DNA of 64,000 nt from Porcincola intestinalis (lineage in GTDB: Bacteria; Bacillota; Clostridia; Lachnospirales; Lachnospiraceae), in the NCBI RefSeq assembly GCF_009696445.1, contig NZ_VULZ01000001.1, positions 186,001 to 250,000 of the forward strand. Reading direction: 5' to 3'. The first letter of the stretch is position 1. Each line of letters begins with the position of its first letter. The notes under the pieces are model-generated. The model was not told the origin of the DNA and ran no database searches. It worked only from the letters and a program-made list of their open reading frames with translations. This document shows positions 1-7,393 of the stretch, piece by piece. The position numbers and the translations under genes were made by a program.

Positions 1-40
1 AGCTCACCTTTCACCTTCCCGATACAAAATCGCGTAGATA

Positions 41-277
41 TCACCCCTTCATCAACTTATAATGCCTGATGTCAGTCATATCCGCAATCCTACCTGATTT
101 TCCTTCGTAAATTCTGTTTGAAAAGATATCAATTTCATGCTGCACCGGTATGTCATACCGTGCGTGAGCAAAGCTATTAATTACCGCCTCACGAATCGCC
201 TCAACTGGTACTTCAGGTATCTCCACATGATGAATTCCGTCATCATTCATTTTTACACGCCAACGCATATTTTTCAT
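41..277 (-). pseudogene. Fragment of AlbA_2/ATP-binding regulator-helicase family protein
   Basis: This is a 78-residue piece that contains the motif PEVPVEAIREAVINSFAHA. That motif is typical of the middle of 'divergent AAA-4/AlbA_2' putative transcriptional regulators (RecG-like C-terminal family), which normally run to 400-500 residues. The N-terminal DNA-binding half is missing and the frame closes soon after the motif, so it looks like a decayed remnant. Its apparent start lies on the truncated end of the MATE pseudogene, which suggests that a deletion joined the two fragments. The family call rests on one motif block. Confidence 0.5.
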
Positions 278-1482
278 AATAATTCATTTGTGATTCCATC
301 CTGCAAGCTTACCTCCTGAGAGACATATCGAATGATGACATACTTTGTTTTTCCGCCGCTTCGGATGATTCCGCCTCCCAGTATCATATTCTGTACCTTC
401 ACAGGCATCAGGATCGCAAATGCTGCCAGAATATCCGCGCCGATTCCGCGAACATCTCCTGATACGTTGAACAGCTGAACGTACGGATTTCTGATCAAAA
501 TCAACAGCAGCGTGAAGACCAGTGATCCGGCCACTCCAAGACCGCATAGCTTTATGGAATCCTCTTAGGCAGCGTCATATTCCTTGCAGCCAAGTCTTTT
601 GCCGATCAGGATCCCGGCTGCCTGAGACAGGCCGCTTAATGCTCCCATGGTCAGGCCTTGAACAGCGCCCGTCAACGACATTCCTGCCAGTTCATTAGTC
701 CCCATATGCCCATAGACATATGTGTATACGCTTTGTCCCACGGACCAGAAAAACTCATTCAAAACAATCGGCAGAAGCATCAGAAAGTACTGCGAATATC
801 CTGCCTTTCCAAGGCTTAACGAAATACGAATCCGCCCATATAATCTGCAAAAACACAGGATGGAAATCAGTGCTCCGGCCGCCTGGGATATGACACTCGC
901 ATATGCGGCGCCTGCTATTCCAAGACGCGGCGCGCCCAAATTTCCAAATATAAAGCAGTAGTTTAAAACTGTATTGAGCAAAGCAGAAAAAATGCCGATA
1001 TAAAGCGGCCAGGTTGATTTGTCCCGGCATCGCAGGGCAGTCCCCAGAATGTTACAGATCCCCAGCGGAATGAATGTCCATGAGATAATCCCGAGATATG
1101 TGCTGCCCTTTGCGATTACCTGCTCTTCTTCCGTAAACATTCCCACGAACGGATTCTGGAAAAGACTGAAAACAGATAGAAAGGTAAGCCCGGTTAATAT
1201 CATCACCAGAAAATTGATACAGATGCTCTTTTCCTCTGCTTCTCTGTTATGGTTGCCAATGTACTGCGAAATCATGATTCCTGTGATCGTACTGATTGCT
1301 CCAATGATGAACGTATAAATAAAACTGGGCTTTCCGGCAATTTCAACTGCAGCAACACCTTTATCTCCAAGCTGACCGACCATGATCTGATCGACCATGG
1401 AAAAGGAAGACTGCAGCATGGATTGTAATGCCACCGGTATGGAGATGCGCAGCACATCTTGTAAAAATCTTTTATCTGACAT
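274..1482 (-). pseudogene. MATE-family efflux transporter, broken
   Basis: The first 305 codons encode a typical MATE Na+/drug antiporter N-terminal part (PVALQSMLQSSFSMVDQIMV near the start, then repeated hydrophobic segments). An in-frame TAA follows codon 305, and the same frame then continues with normal MATE sequence (GVAGSLVFTLLLILIRNP, later GGGIIRSGGKTKYV). After that it loses homology and stops, so about 50-60 C-terminal residues are gone. The gene therefore has one nonsense change and one truncation. A sequencing error could explain the stop but not the missing C-terminus. Confidence 0.8.
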
Positions 1483-1716
1483 GGGGTTTCTGGGTTTCTC
1501 CTTTACGCTTTTGTCCCATAGTATTTAAAAAAAGCTCATTCTACAATAGGTTAATCGCATAACCCGCATATAATAATGTCTTTTTGCGCTCTTATAATTT
1601 GCAACTTCCTGTAATCCTTTTAACGATTTAAGGCCTCACTTCTTAGCAATTAAACAATTCTTTCAGAATCAGACCACTCATCGAGTCCTCATAGCTGTCA
1701 GTCACGGTCTGGAAAC

Positions 1717-1823
1717 TGTATATCTGAATATACAAAGTGAATTATTTATCACATTTATTGTTGACAAGTAATTTTAGTGTGATATATTTATAACATCAAG
1801 TGATAAATATATCACACAGGAGG
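1717..1823 (+). promoter_or_regulatory. Promoter with operator dyads for membrane protein/HTH operon
   Basis: A -35 TTGACA (1761-1766) and a -10 TATATT (1783-1788) are 16 bp apart. A perfect 14-bp inverted repeat, TGTGATATATTTAT (1778-1791) and ATAAATATATCACA (1803-1816), covers the -10 and the start region. An AGGAGG ribosome site follows at 1818-1823. A second short dyad, TGTATAT-CTGA-ATATACA (1717-1734), lies upstream. The HTH protein encoded second in the operon is the natural candidate to bind here and repress its own synthesis; this is inference. I see no gene in the rest of 1483-1716, which is AT-rich. Confidence 0.65.
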
Positions 1824-1827
1824 CATT

Positions 1828-2241
1828 ATGAATAAAAAAGTCAGTATTACAGAATTGATGACAGAAACTGCAGTTCTTACCATTGGTTTGACATTCTACT
1901 ATTGGTGCTGGGTAAGAACGGATTGGAAAGAATCCTACACGTATATTCAAAATGCTGTCGCAGGAGGGATCATATGTTTTATTTTCCTGATATCATACAG
2001 AGTCCGGAAATTTCACAAAGAACCCATCGATGAGCTTGCAAGAGCAAATTTAAAAAGATGTGACTCCATCTGTCTGAAAATATTTGCAGCAGTAATGGTT
2101 TTGACTGCATTTATTGGCGGCACATTAGGGCATGTAGCTAATACTGCATCTTTCATGGGCTGGGTTATTATGATTTCGCTGATCATCATTTCCATACTGC
2201 GAATTATCATTTTCAAGGTAATGGATCAGAAGGGAGTATGA
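1828..2241 (+). CDS. Small integral membrane protein, partner of HTH regulator
   Basis: The protein has 137 residues with four likely membrane helices (about 14-32, 42-58, 85-102 and 110-130) and a charged loop in the middle. It has no catalytic motif that I recognise. It starts 4 bases after an AGGAGG site and is followed one base later by an XRE-type regulator. This membrane-protein plus small-HTH arrangement is common in Firmicutes, where the HTH protein usually represses the operon. Its substrate or signal is unknown. It lies outside the prophage, just beyond the left attachment site. Confidence 0.7.
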   Translation: MNKKVSITELMTETAVLTIGLTFYYWCWVRTDWKESYTYIQNAVAGGIICFIFLISYRVRKFHKEPIDELARANLKRCDSICLKIFAAVMVLTAFIGGTLGHVANTASFMGWVIMISLIIISILRIIIFKVMDQKGV

Positions 2242-2242
2242 G

Positions 2243-2452
2243 GTGGCACTTGTTACAAAAATAAAAGAATTCCGTGAAAAAGCAGGAATAACGCAGGCGG
2301 ATCTTGCGGAGAAAGTTGGTGCCCGTAGGGAGACAATTGTTCATCTGGAAAACGGTAAATATAATCCCTCGTTAAAGCTGGCAATGGATATCGCAAGAGT
2401 ATTTGACGTTACTGTCGAGGAATTATTCACCTTCACAGACGGAGGTAAATAG
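2243..2452 (+). CDS. XRE-family HTH transcriptional regulator
   Basis: A 69-residue single-domain Cro/CI-type DNA-binding protein. The helix-turn-helix covers roughly residues 13-34 ([20 protein letters not shown]), followed by the common [14 protein letters not shown] segment. It resembles short YozG/YgzD-like regulators encoded beside membrane proteins. The gene follows its partner by one base, and the large dyad over the operon promoter is the obvious target. Confidence 0.85.
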   Translation: MALVTKIKEFREKAGITQADLAEKVGARRETIVHLENGKYNPSLKLAMDIARVFDVTVEELFTFTDGGK

Positions 2453-2528
2453 GTGGTTCCGTTTTCAGACAAAAAGGGTGGTCGGTAAACGCCGAATCTT
2501 TTTTTGAAAAATGTTCTCACGAGGCATA

Positions 2529-2570
2529 GAAAAAGTCCGAAAACCCAGTGTTTATGCCGGGTTCCGGACT
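2529..2570 (-). terminator. Intrinsic terminator, probably the original guaA terminator
   Basis: On the minus strand the arms AGTCCGGAACCC and GGGTTTTCGGACT pair with one bulge and are followed by a run of five to six Ts. It lies 8 bases beyond the guaA-like stop codon at the left attachment site. This is where the guaA terminator would be before prophage insertion, so the prophage appears to have separated it from guaA by 55 kb. Confidence 0.7.
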
Positions 2571-2579
2571 TCCAATATT

Positions 2580-2590
2580 TATTCAAACTC
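2580..2590 (-). repeat. attL core (guaA 3'-end copy)
   Basis: TATTCAAACTC on the plus strand. On the minus strand the neighbourhood reads codons Ile-Glu-Phe-Glu-stop, the same ending as the intact GuaA. It is followed on the host side by a terminator. The identical 11 bp recurs in the same orientation in guaA at the right end. Confidence 0.8.
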
Positions 2591-2694
2591 AATTGGGTTA
2601 CGCTGTACGTATTATATCGCGTTTAAGAAAAAGCAGTAGAAAAATTGTTTTCTGTGTCCCGTGGTGCAACTTTTGAAAATGGCTGAAATTTATC

Positions 2695-2708
2695 TTGATA
2701 CTTTTTTG
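2695..2708 (+). repeat. Candidate left integrase arm-type site
   Basis: TTGATACTTTTTTG occurs here, about 105 bp inside the left core, and twice in the same orientation just inside the right end (the second right copy ends in C). Short direct repeats flanking the core are what tyrosine integrases use as arm sites. The rest of 2592-2795 holds no gene that I can support. Confidence 0.5.
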
Positions 2709-2795
2709 TTACTCTCAGCTTTGAGCGATTTGACTATGAGAAAAGTAACAGGAAATTGGGAGGCCTCTTTCAAGGTCTCCCATCGGCTTCCTTGT

Positions 2796-3023
2796 TCAGT
2801 TGAATTTCTGCATCATGGCTGCGAAGGCAAGCTGGCTTGTCTCGTCTTCCGGCTCGGTCTCCCATCCGCGCTCGTATGAGCAGGTGGTCTTGCCGTTCAC
2901 CCGGATCTCAAGCTTTGAAATCCTGCCGCCGTCGATCCCGTATTCTTCGCTCGGCTCTTCGTAGTGCTTTACCCAGTAGGTGCATTCCATTCCGTTGATG
3001 TTCAGGCTTCCTTTGTTCCACAT
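2796..3023 (-). CDS. Small phage protein (DUF7678-like)
   Basis: A 75-residue soluble protein starting MWNKGSLNING, chosen because AGGGGGAAAG precedes this ATG; an upstream ATG exists but lacks such a site. It has a conserved-looking core (YWVKHYEEPSEEYGIDGG, then RISKLEIRVNG). This resembles small DUF7678-type proteins seen in Firmicutes phages, a family assignment made from memory. No function is known. It is the last gene of the amidoligase cassette at the left end of the prophage. Confidence 0.6.
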   Translation of the reverse strand: MWNKGSLNINGMECTYWVKHYEEPSEEYGIDGGRISKLEIRVNGKTTCSYERGWETEPEDETSQLAFAAMMQKFN

Positions 3024-3064
3024 GGTTCTTTCCCCCTGCTTGTGTGTTTTCCTCTTTGCACTGT

Positions 3065-3077
3065 TATTAATCACTCT
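3065..3077 (-). promoter_or_regulatory. Repeated upstream motif, copy 1
   Basis: TATTAATCACTCT on the plus strand (AGAGTGATTAATA on the coding strand), 42 bp upstream of the start codon of the small left-end protein. The same 13-mer is upstream of the amidoligase gene, and a one-mismatch copy is upstream of recT. It may be an extended -10 type promoter element or an operator. Confidence 0.4.
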
Positions 3078-3125
3078 GAAGGCAGCACTTAGCAAGTGGA
3101 TAACTCACCATAATGTACACAAGGA

Positions 3126-3323
3126 TCAGCGGGTGTTCTCGTGTATTATATGAAGGATCTCTTCCCGCTCATCCGCGCCGACTCCGATCGAGGCGAGCGC
3201 CTGCCTGGTTCCGCAGTCCGGGCAGATCAGCGTCTGGTTGTCCTCCCGGCTGGTTGCCGGGATCCCTGTGTACTTCTTTCCGCAGATCGGGCAGACCCGC
3301 GTGGTCATCTTATCCTCTTTCAT
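3126..3323 (-). CDS. Zinc-ribbon protein of the amidoligase cassette
   Basis: A 65-residue protein with two CxxC pairs (VCPICGKKY near residue 11 and ICPDCGTRQ near 33), a classic zinc ribbon. The C-terminal part is helical and acidic. Its start overlaps the end of the upstream cyclotransferase-fold gene by 14 bases, and an alternative start at the internal MTTRV is possible because AGAGG precedes it. Translational coupling suggests that it works with the cassette. Partner and role are unknown. Confidence 0.7.
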   Translation of the reverse strand: MKEDKMTTRVCPICGKKYTGIPATSREDNQTLICPDCGTRQALASIGVGADEREEILHIIHENTR

Positions 3324-3789
3324 TCTTTCTCATCTCCTCTCTGGTCCTTTCAAGTGCCTTTCCGAGTTCCCCCAGGTCGAGATCAAAGTCCATGTATCCC
3401 TTCCTGCAGACCTCAACATACTCCGGGCTCGGGAGCCCGTATGGCCGGTATTCCCTCATCACGTAGACGAAGGCGGTCAGAATCCTGTTCTTCTCCTGCC
3501 ATCGGTCAAGGACGTTGACCTCGACCGGCTTCTTGTAGTAGAACCTCGGATAACCTTCGTACCGATCCAGCCGGGCCTCATCAACGCTCGTGACCCGCCA
3601 CACGGCTGCCGGCACACTGCTGTCCTCCCGCTCCTGAATCGTCAGGTATGACCCGGTCTTGCTTCCCTTAAAGACCAGCTCGTACCCGTGGAGCTGGACC
3701 GTTCCGATCGGAAGCGCGAATGGGCACCGGAGTCCCATCTGCTGAATGTTAAGGTTGCTTCCATAAGCCAGGTAATATCTTTCTGCCAT
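3310..3789 (-). CDS. Gamma-glutamylcyclotransferase-fold protein
   Basis: The 159-residue protein has the family signature YLAYGSNLN at residues 6-14 and the catalytic-glutamate region DRYEGYPRFYYKK near residues 77-89. Members of the GGCT/AIG2/BtrG fold cleave gamma-glutamyl amide linkages by cyclisation. It sits directly downstream of a glutamine-synthetase-fold amidoligase. That pairing is known from comparative genomics (Iyer and colleagues) and suggests that one enzyme makes and the other trims or removes gamma-glutamyl-type amide bonds. The substrate is not evident from sequence. Confidence 0.85.
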   Translation of the reverse strand: MAERYYLAYGSNLNIQQMGLRCPFALPIGTVQLHGYELVFKGSKTGSYLTIQEREDSSVPAAVWRVTSVDEARLDRYEGYPRFYYKKPVEVNVLDRWQEKNRILTAFVYVMREYRPYGLPSPEYVEVCRKGYMDFDLDLGELGKALERTREEMRKNERG

Positions 3790-3914
3790 ATGTTTCTTTC
3801 TCCTTTCTGAAGGGCTACCCTTCTACTGCCGAAAGCCGCTCTCTCGCGGCTGCCTCGGTAGCGGAAGGCTGGTCCTTCCTGGATCTTGAGTTTATCAAGT
3901 TTATCTTGAGTTTC

Positions 3915-4862
3915 TCAAGCCGCGTTTCTTCCGTTCCGGAAGGAAGCGTCGCCGTCGAGCCTCTTGGTAAGGATGTCCCTTGCTGTCTTGAACTCGTCTC
4001 CGATGAAGCCCAAGCGGAGGAGCCAGGTGCGCATCGCGTATTTCGGGTTCTCGCTCTGCTGTGGCTTTGCGCTTGCGTGCTTCTGTTCTTTGGCCATGGC
4101 GCTCATCGCCAGGCAAAGCTGGATGTAAGCCTTGAGCTGTCCGGCGTGCAGGCCGTTTGCCTTTCCGTCCGCAGGTGCGTCGAATTGGAAGAGCCTGAAC
4201 TCGACCGTTCCCTTGGTGAAGGTGGCGTGGAGGTTGAGCATGTGGTACCGGCTGCCGTTGTAGTGCTGGCTGCGTCCGTAGCTGGCTCCCTGGGAGGTGT
4301 ACCAGATGTCTGCAAGCTCTGCCATGGTCTTCGGCTTCTTCGCGTTGAGCTCTCTCAGGAAGTTCGGGTCGACCGGCTTGCAGTAGCGTTCTGTTCTCCA
4401 GCAGTCCAGGTTGAGGGCCTTGGTAAGGAGGTCTTCGTGGCTCACCATGATGTTCGCCAGGTTCCTGAGGGTCTGTGGTGTGTGGCCCTTTGCTCCGATG
4501 TGAATGTGAACCCCGCATCCTCTGGTGGCGTCGCTCTTGGCTCCTGCCTTGCGGAGGCGTCTGACCAGCTCCTGCAGGGTCTCGATGTCGTCGTAGGTCA
4601 GGATCGGCGTTACCATCTCGCATTTTTCGTCGTCAGGTCCGGCAATGCTGACGTCCCGCTGGAATTTCCATTCGCGGTCCTGTGCGTCCCAGGCGCTCCA
4701 GGTGTAGTAGCCGTTCCTGGCTGCTGTGTTGTTGTAGCGGTTTGTTCCGAAGAATTCGGCTGCGACCTTTGCGGCTGTGCTCCTGCGGATGTTGTTCATC
4801 TCGACCTCGACCCCGATGGTCTGTTCTTTCATGGCTTCCTGCATCTTCTCTGTGTTCTTCAT
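3915..4862 (-). CDS. Putative amidoligase (glutamine-synthetase fold)
   Basis: This 315-residue protein shows the three landmark motifs of the phage/bacterial amidoligase family (PF12224-type): IGVEVEMN near residue 16, CGVHIHIG near residue 115 and VEFRLFQF near residue 221. The acidic residues and histidines in these would bind metal and ATP. Family members are thought to join an amino group to a carboxylate of a peptide, wall or protein. It is the first gene of a minus-strand cassette that also carries a GGCT-fold enzyme and a zinc ribbon. It may modify the cell surface in lysogeny or a phage product; neither is shown. Confidence 0.85.
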   Translation of the reverse strand: MKNTEKMQEAMKEQTIGVEVEMNNIRRSTAAKVAAEFFGTNRYNNTAARNGYYTWSAWDAQDREWKFQRDVSIAGPDDEKCEMVTPILTYDDIETLQELVRRLRKAGAKSDATRGCGVHIHIGAKGHTPQTLRNLANIMVSHEDLLTKALNLDCWRTERYCKPVDPNFLRELNAKKPKTMAELADIWYTSQGASYGRSQHYNGSRYHMLNLHATFTKGTVEFRLFQFDAPADGKANGLHAGQLKAYIQLCLAMSAMAKEQKHASAKPQQSENPKYAMRTWLLRLGFIGDEFKTARDILTKRLDGDASFRNGRNAA

Positions 4863-4911
4863 GTTCGTTCTCCTTTCGCCTCCCGGCGTTGTGCTTTTCT
4901 TTTGTTGTGTG

Positions 4912-4924
4912 TATTAATCACTCT
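4912..4924 (-). promoter_or_regulatory. Repeated upstream motif, copy 2
   Basis: TATTAATCACTCT (plus strand), identical to copy 1, 50 bp upstream of the amidoligase start. The stretch 4925-5084 beyond it contains no gene that I support; an ATG at 4963 opens only a frame antisense to the HTH gene. Confidence 0.4.
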
Positions 4925-5084
4925 TGTGCCGGAGAACATCAAGCAGATAAGAGGGCATATAATGAACAAAGATCTCCAGAAAGAACTGTGTACTTATGTC
5001 GATTACTGGGAAGAATACGAGTTGTTGATTATTTATAGAATATGTGAAAATAGATGTGAGGATATGTGCACTTCTCCTAAAGAG

Positions 5085-5144
5085 CTGACAGGAGGGAGGA
5101 TCTCTCCTCCCTCCGCCTGGGTGTTGCAGCACCCAGACTGTCAG
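5085..5144. other. Nested inverted repeats (three-way junction) after HTH gene
   Basis: Two adjacent perfect hairpins, a 10-bp GGAGGGAGGA stem with loop TCTC (5091-5114) and a 7-bp CTGGGTG stem (5117-5136), are enclosed by an outer pair CTGACAG/CTGTCAG (5085-5091, 5138-5144). The outer arm overlaps the HTH stop codon. No T-run follows directly, so it is not a standard terminator. It could stabilise or process the transcript running toward the amidoligase cassette. Confidence 0.55.
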
Positions 5145-5386
5145 TGCTTTCTGGATGGTAGATCGCGGGTTTTCCCTTTAGGATCATTTGCCGTCCACTC
5201 AAGGATCTCATCAAGTGAGCAGCCGAGCGCATCGCAGATAGTGTCCAGCTGTGAAAGGCTGACCCGGTCGGTCAAGTCTTGGTACAGATCGTTGATCGCG
5301 TGTTTCCCGATACCAGTGATCCGGCTTAGCTCCGACTGGGAAATCCTCCTGTCTCCCATCACCCGAGATAGCTTGATGCGTATCAT
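5141..5386 (-). CDS. XRE/Cro-type HTH regulator of the left cassette
   Basis: An 81-residue protein. The start MIRIKLSRV was chosen because GGGAAGGAG lies just upstream; longer frames lack a ribosome site. The HTH occupies about residues 14-36 (ISQSELSRITGIGKHAINDL), followed by the usual DTICDALGCSLDEILEW tail. It lies upstream of the amidoligase cassette on the same strand and has a large dyad in its leader, so it probably regulates itself and perhaps the cassette independently of the main phage switch. Confidence 0.8.
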   Translation of the reverse strand: MIRIKLSRVMGDRRISQSELSRITGIGKHAINDLYQDLTDRVSLSQLDTICDALGCSLDEILEWTANDPKGKTRDLPSRKH

Positions 5387-5417
5387 TGTGTGAGTACTCC
5401 TTCCCTTATAAATTACC

Positions 5418-5454
5418 CCATTTCCCCGAGTCTGTAAGCGAATCGGGAAAATGG
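5418..5454. promoter_or_regulatory. Operator-like dyad upstream of left HTH gene
   Basis: CCATTTCCCCGA (5418-5429) and TCGGGAAAATGG (5443-5454) form an inverted repeat with 11 of 12 matches and a 13-base spacer, 32-68 bases upstream of the HTH start codon. Location and symmetry fit an autoregulatory operator. The rest of 5387-5756 is AT-rich non-coding DNA, including a GTGTTGAA/TTCAACAC hairpin at 5707-5727. Confidence 0.45.
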
Positions 5455-5756
5455 TGCAGTTCAGGGAATATTGATGCATTGCGTGGAATAATTGCAGTGG
5501 ATCGTGAAACTTTAGCTCTGCTTGTGAACCGTTTTAGACGGCTATGAGTTCAATCTTTTCAAAAATTTTTTTGAAATTTTCGATCAGGGATATCCTTACA
5601 GATCAATTATACGGAATGCAGAAGATGAGAAATGAGGAAGATTTTGAGTGAGGTCACGTATTTGCCATCTAGTAGAAATAAACTGAATTGAATATACAAA
5701 TACAGAGTGTTGAACTTTCTTCAACACTTTGATTTTGTGTTGTAGGAAAAGAAAAA

Positions 5757-5783
5757 AGCCACCCGGACGTCTCCGGATGGCTT
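5757..5783 (-). terminator. Terminator of the phage late operon
   Basis: The arms AGCCACCCGGA and TCCGGATGGCT are separated by CGTC. On the minus strand the hairpin is followed by TTTTTTCTTTT. It lies after the endolysin gene and a 230-base non-coding stretch, at the point where the whole late transcript should end. Confidence 0.88.
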
Positions 5784-6011
5784 TCATTCTGCATATCTCT
5801 TGAAGCTGGCTGCATGGTTCCTCGTCATTGTGAGATCCCTCCGCCGAAGCGGTCAGTTTTCCCATGCTCCACCAGTGAACTACATATGCGCGTTAAGAGT
5901 TCATGTCGGCCTCTCCGCACACCGACCCGCGCTCCCTGTCCTTAAGGACTCCTCAGCATTTCTGCCGAGCGAACGCTCCCGCAGGCGATCAACCCTGCCC
6001 TCTGCGCATAT
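5784..6011 (-). ncRNA. Candidate structured RNA in the 3' end of the late transcript
   Basis: No convincing reading frame covers this stretch between the endolysin and the terminator. On the minus strand a perfect 8-bp closing stem, ATATGCGC (6011-6004) with GCGCATAT (5891-5884), encloses about 112 bases. Inside are local hairpins: GAGC-GTTC-GCTC, GTCC-TTAA-GGAC and GTCGG...CCGAC. Downstream lies CCGC-TTCG-GCGG, an extra-stable UUCG loop, and ATATGC (5796-5791), which could compete for the same closing arm. It does not match tRNA, tmRNA or other RNAs that I recognise. It could be a phage non-coding RNA or a stabilising 3' untranslated structure. Confidence 0.5.
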
Positions 6012-6015
6012 TATA

Positions 6016-7380
6016 TCAGATTTCCTTGATAAAGGAATCGATTCTCGCATCCTGCAGCTTCTTCATAATCTTGTCCGCGTTCTCCTTGACAGAGAATGCA
6101 CCGCACTGGACGAGATAGAACCGATCGGACTGCTTGATGAAGCAGTCGATTCCGAGCTTCTTAACCTTCTTCAGCATGGCCTGTGCGTTCTTCTTCTCGG
6201 AGAAAGCACCAGCCTGAACGGTGTACGTCACGGTCTTTGCTGCCGGCGCTGTTCCGGATCCGGAAGTCTGACCGTCGTATTTATCCAGGCCATACCGCTC
6301 GATGATGCTGCAGATCTTCGACTCGTACTTGACGTCCGTCGCGTATCCTCCGGACTTGATGATGTGGATCGCTTCCTTGTAGTTCTTCGCGTCCGTCAGG
6401 CCTGCGTATCTCTTCTTGGACCCATTCATCGCTCCGAGAAGATAGGCCGCATGGTCTTTTATGGAATTTTCCACACATGGGTATTTTCTGAAAGCAGCCT
6501 TGATGTGGTACTCGTTGCCGGCCTTGTCCTGCTCTGCAGTGATCTTAGTGTAGCTCGACTTCCCGTCCCAGACGGGCGGCCAAGCATTGTTTGAAAGGCT
6601 GCATTTCATCCCGAAGCAGTTGTTCGCATTCAGCGCAAGGTCGGTCCCACAATAACCGCTCTCCAGGATCATCTGCGCGGTAGTCACGGAATTGAGGATT
6701 CCGGAACTGTCGCATCTATGGACCAGTTCCAGCATGGCTGCAGCCTTTGCCTTCTCGGACGCAAGAGCATGGATCTCTTTCGCCTGAGTGGATGACATCG
6801 TCTCTGGTTTCGCAGGATTTTCCGCTGGCTTCGCATCCTTCTGGAGTGCGGCCGTTACCTTGACGGCCAAATCGCCTAGGCGCGCATACAGCCAGTCTCC
6901 CGGGCATTCCTTGTTGGCAAACCAGCGGTGAACTGTGAGAATCATCTCATCCGATGCCGGCTGGTAGGACAGGGTCTTCGCCTTGTCTCCAAGCCAGATC
7001 AGCTTCTTCTTTCCGTTTCGCTTGCAGATATCCGTGCAGAGCTCTATCAGTTTCATGTACACTCCCGTCTTGAAAGCGTACGGATGTGTCTTTTCTGAGG
7101 CGCACTCGATCGTCACAGCACGCTGGTCGTTCTCCCTGGAGGAGGAGCACCAGGAACGCTGACTCTCAGGGACGATCAGTCCGACTCTGGCGTCAGCACC
7201 GATCACATAGTTGCAGCTGGCCTGCGTACTCTCATGTGAGAACCACTCTCCTGCAGACTCGACCGACAGCTGGCCGACGATGCAGTGTGGAGTGATCCGG
7301 TCGATGGAGTGCGTCCGGGTCCCGCTGTTGCAGGGACTCAGCTTTGTATAGGAAACAAGTGAGCTGTTCGTGTATGCCAT
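6016..7380 (-). CDS. Endolysin: amidase + glucosaminidase + SPOR
   Basis: This 454-residue peptidoglycan hydrolase has three parts. Residues 1-180 form an N-acetylmuramoyl-L-alanine amidase (Amidase_2 type) with likely zinc ligands in TPHCIVGQ and in VHRWFANKECPGDW. Residues 200-360 form a glucosaminidase/FlgJ-like domain (AQMILESGYCG, NCFGMKC, YPCVENSIKDHAAYLL). Residues 375-454 are two SPOR-like repeats (YTVQAGAFSEKKNA, FYLVQCGAFSVKENA) that bind wall glycan. There is no signal peptide, so release depends on the neighbouring holin. It is the last gene of the late operon. Confidence 0.93.
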   Translation of the reverse strand: MAYTNSSLVSYTKLSPCNSGTRTHSIDRITPHCIVGQLSVESAGEWFSHESTQASCNYVIGADARVGLIVPESQRSWCSSSRENDQRAVTIECASEKTHPYAFKTGVYMKLIELCTDICKRNGKKKLIWLGDKAKTLSYQPASDEMILTVHRWFANKECPGDWLYARLGDLAVKVTAALQKDAKPAENPAKPETMSSTQAKEIHALASEKAKAAAMLELVHRCDSSGILNSVTTAQMILESGYCGTDLALNANNCFGMKCSLSNNAWPPVWDGKSSYTKITAEQDKAGNEYHIKAAFRKYPCVENSIKDHAAYLLGAMNGSKKRYAGLTDAKNYKEAIHIIKSGGYATDVKYESKICSIIERYGLDKYDGQTSGSGTAPAAKTVTYTVQAGAFSEKKNAQAMLKKVKKLGIDCFIKQSDRFYLVQCGAFSVKENADKIMKKLQDARIDSFIKEI

Positions 7381-7393
7381 CTTGATCGCCTCC

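Noticed and set aside
3906-5393. A 495-codon plus-strand open frame across the amidoligase and HTH genes
   Set aside because: It is antisense to two well-supported genes, has repetitive Val/Leu-rich shadow composition and lacks a ribosome site. Its 3' part from the ATG at 4963 is also unsupported.
5596-5865. An 89-codon minus-strand frame across the late terminator
   Set aside because: It runs through the terminator hairpin, lacks a ribosome site and shows no protein-like pattern.
5790-5891. tRNA-like stretch near the late terminator (GTTC...GAGC resembling a D arm)
   Set aside because: A D-stem-like pairing exists, but no anticodon stem of the right size and no T-arm GTTCRA motif follow, so I treat it as part of the structured region only.
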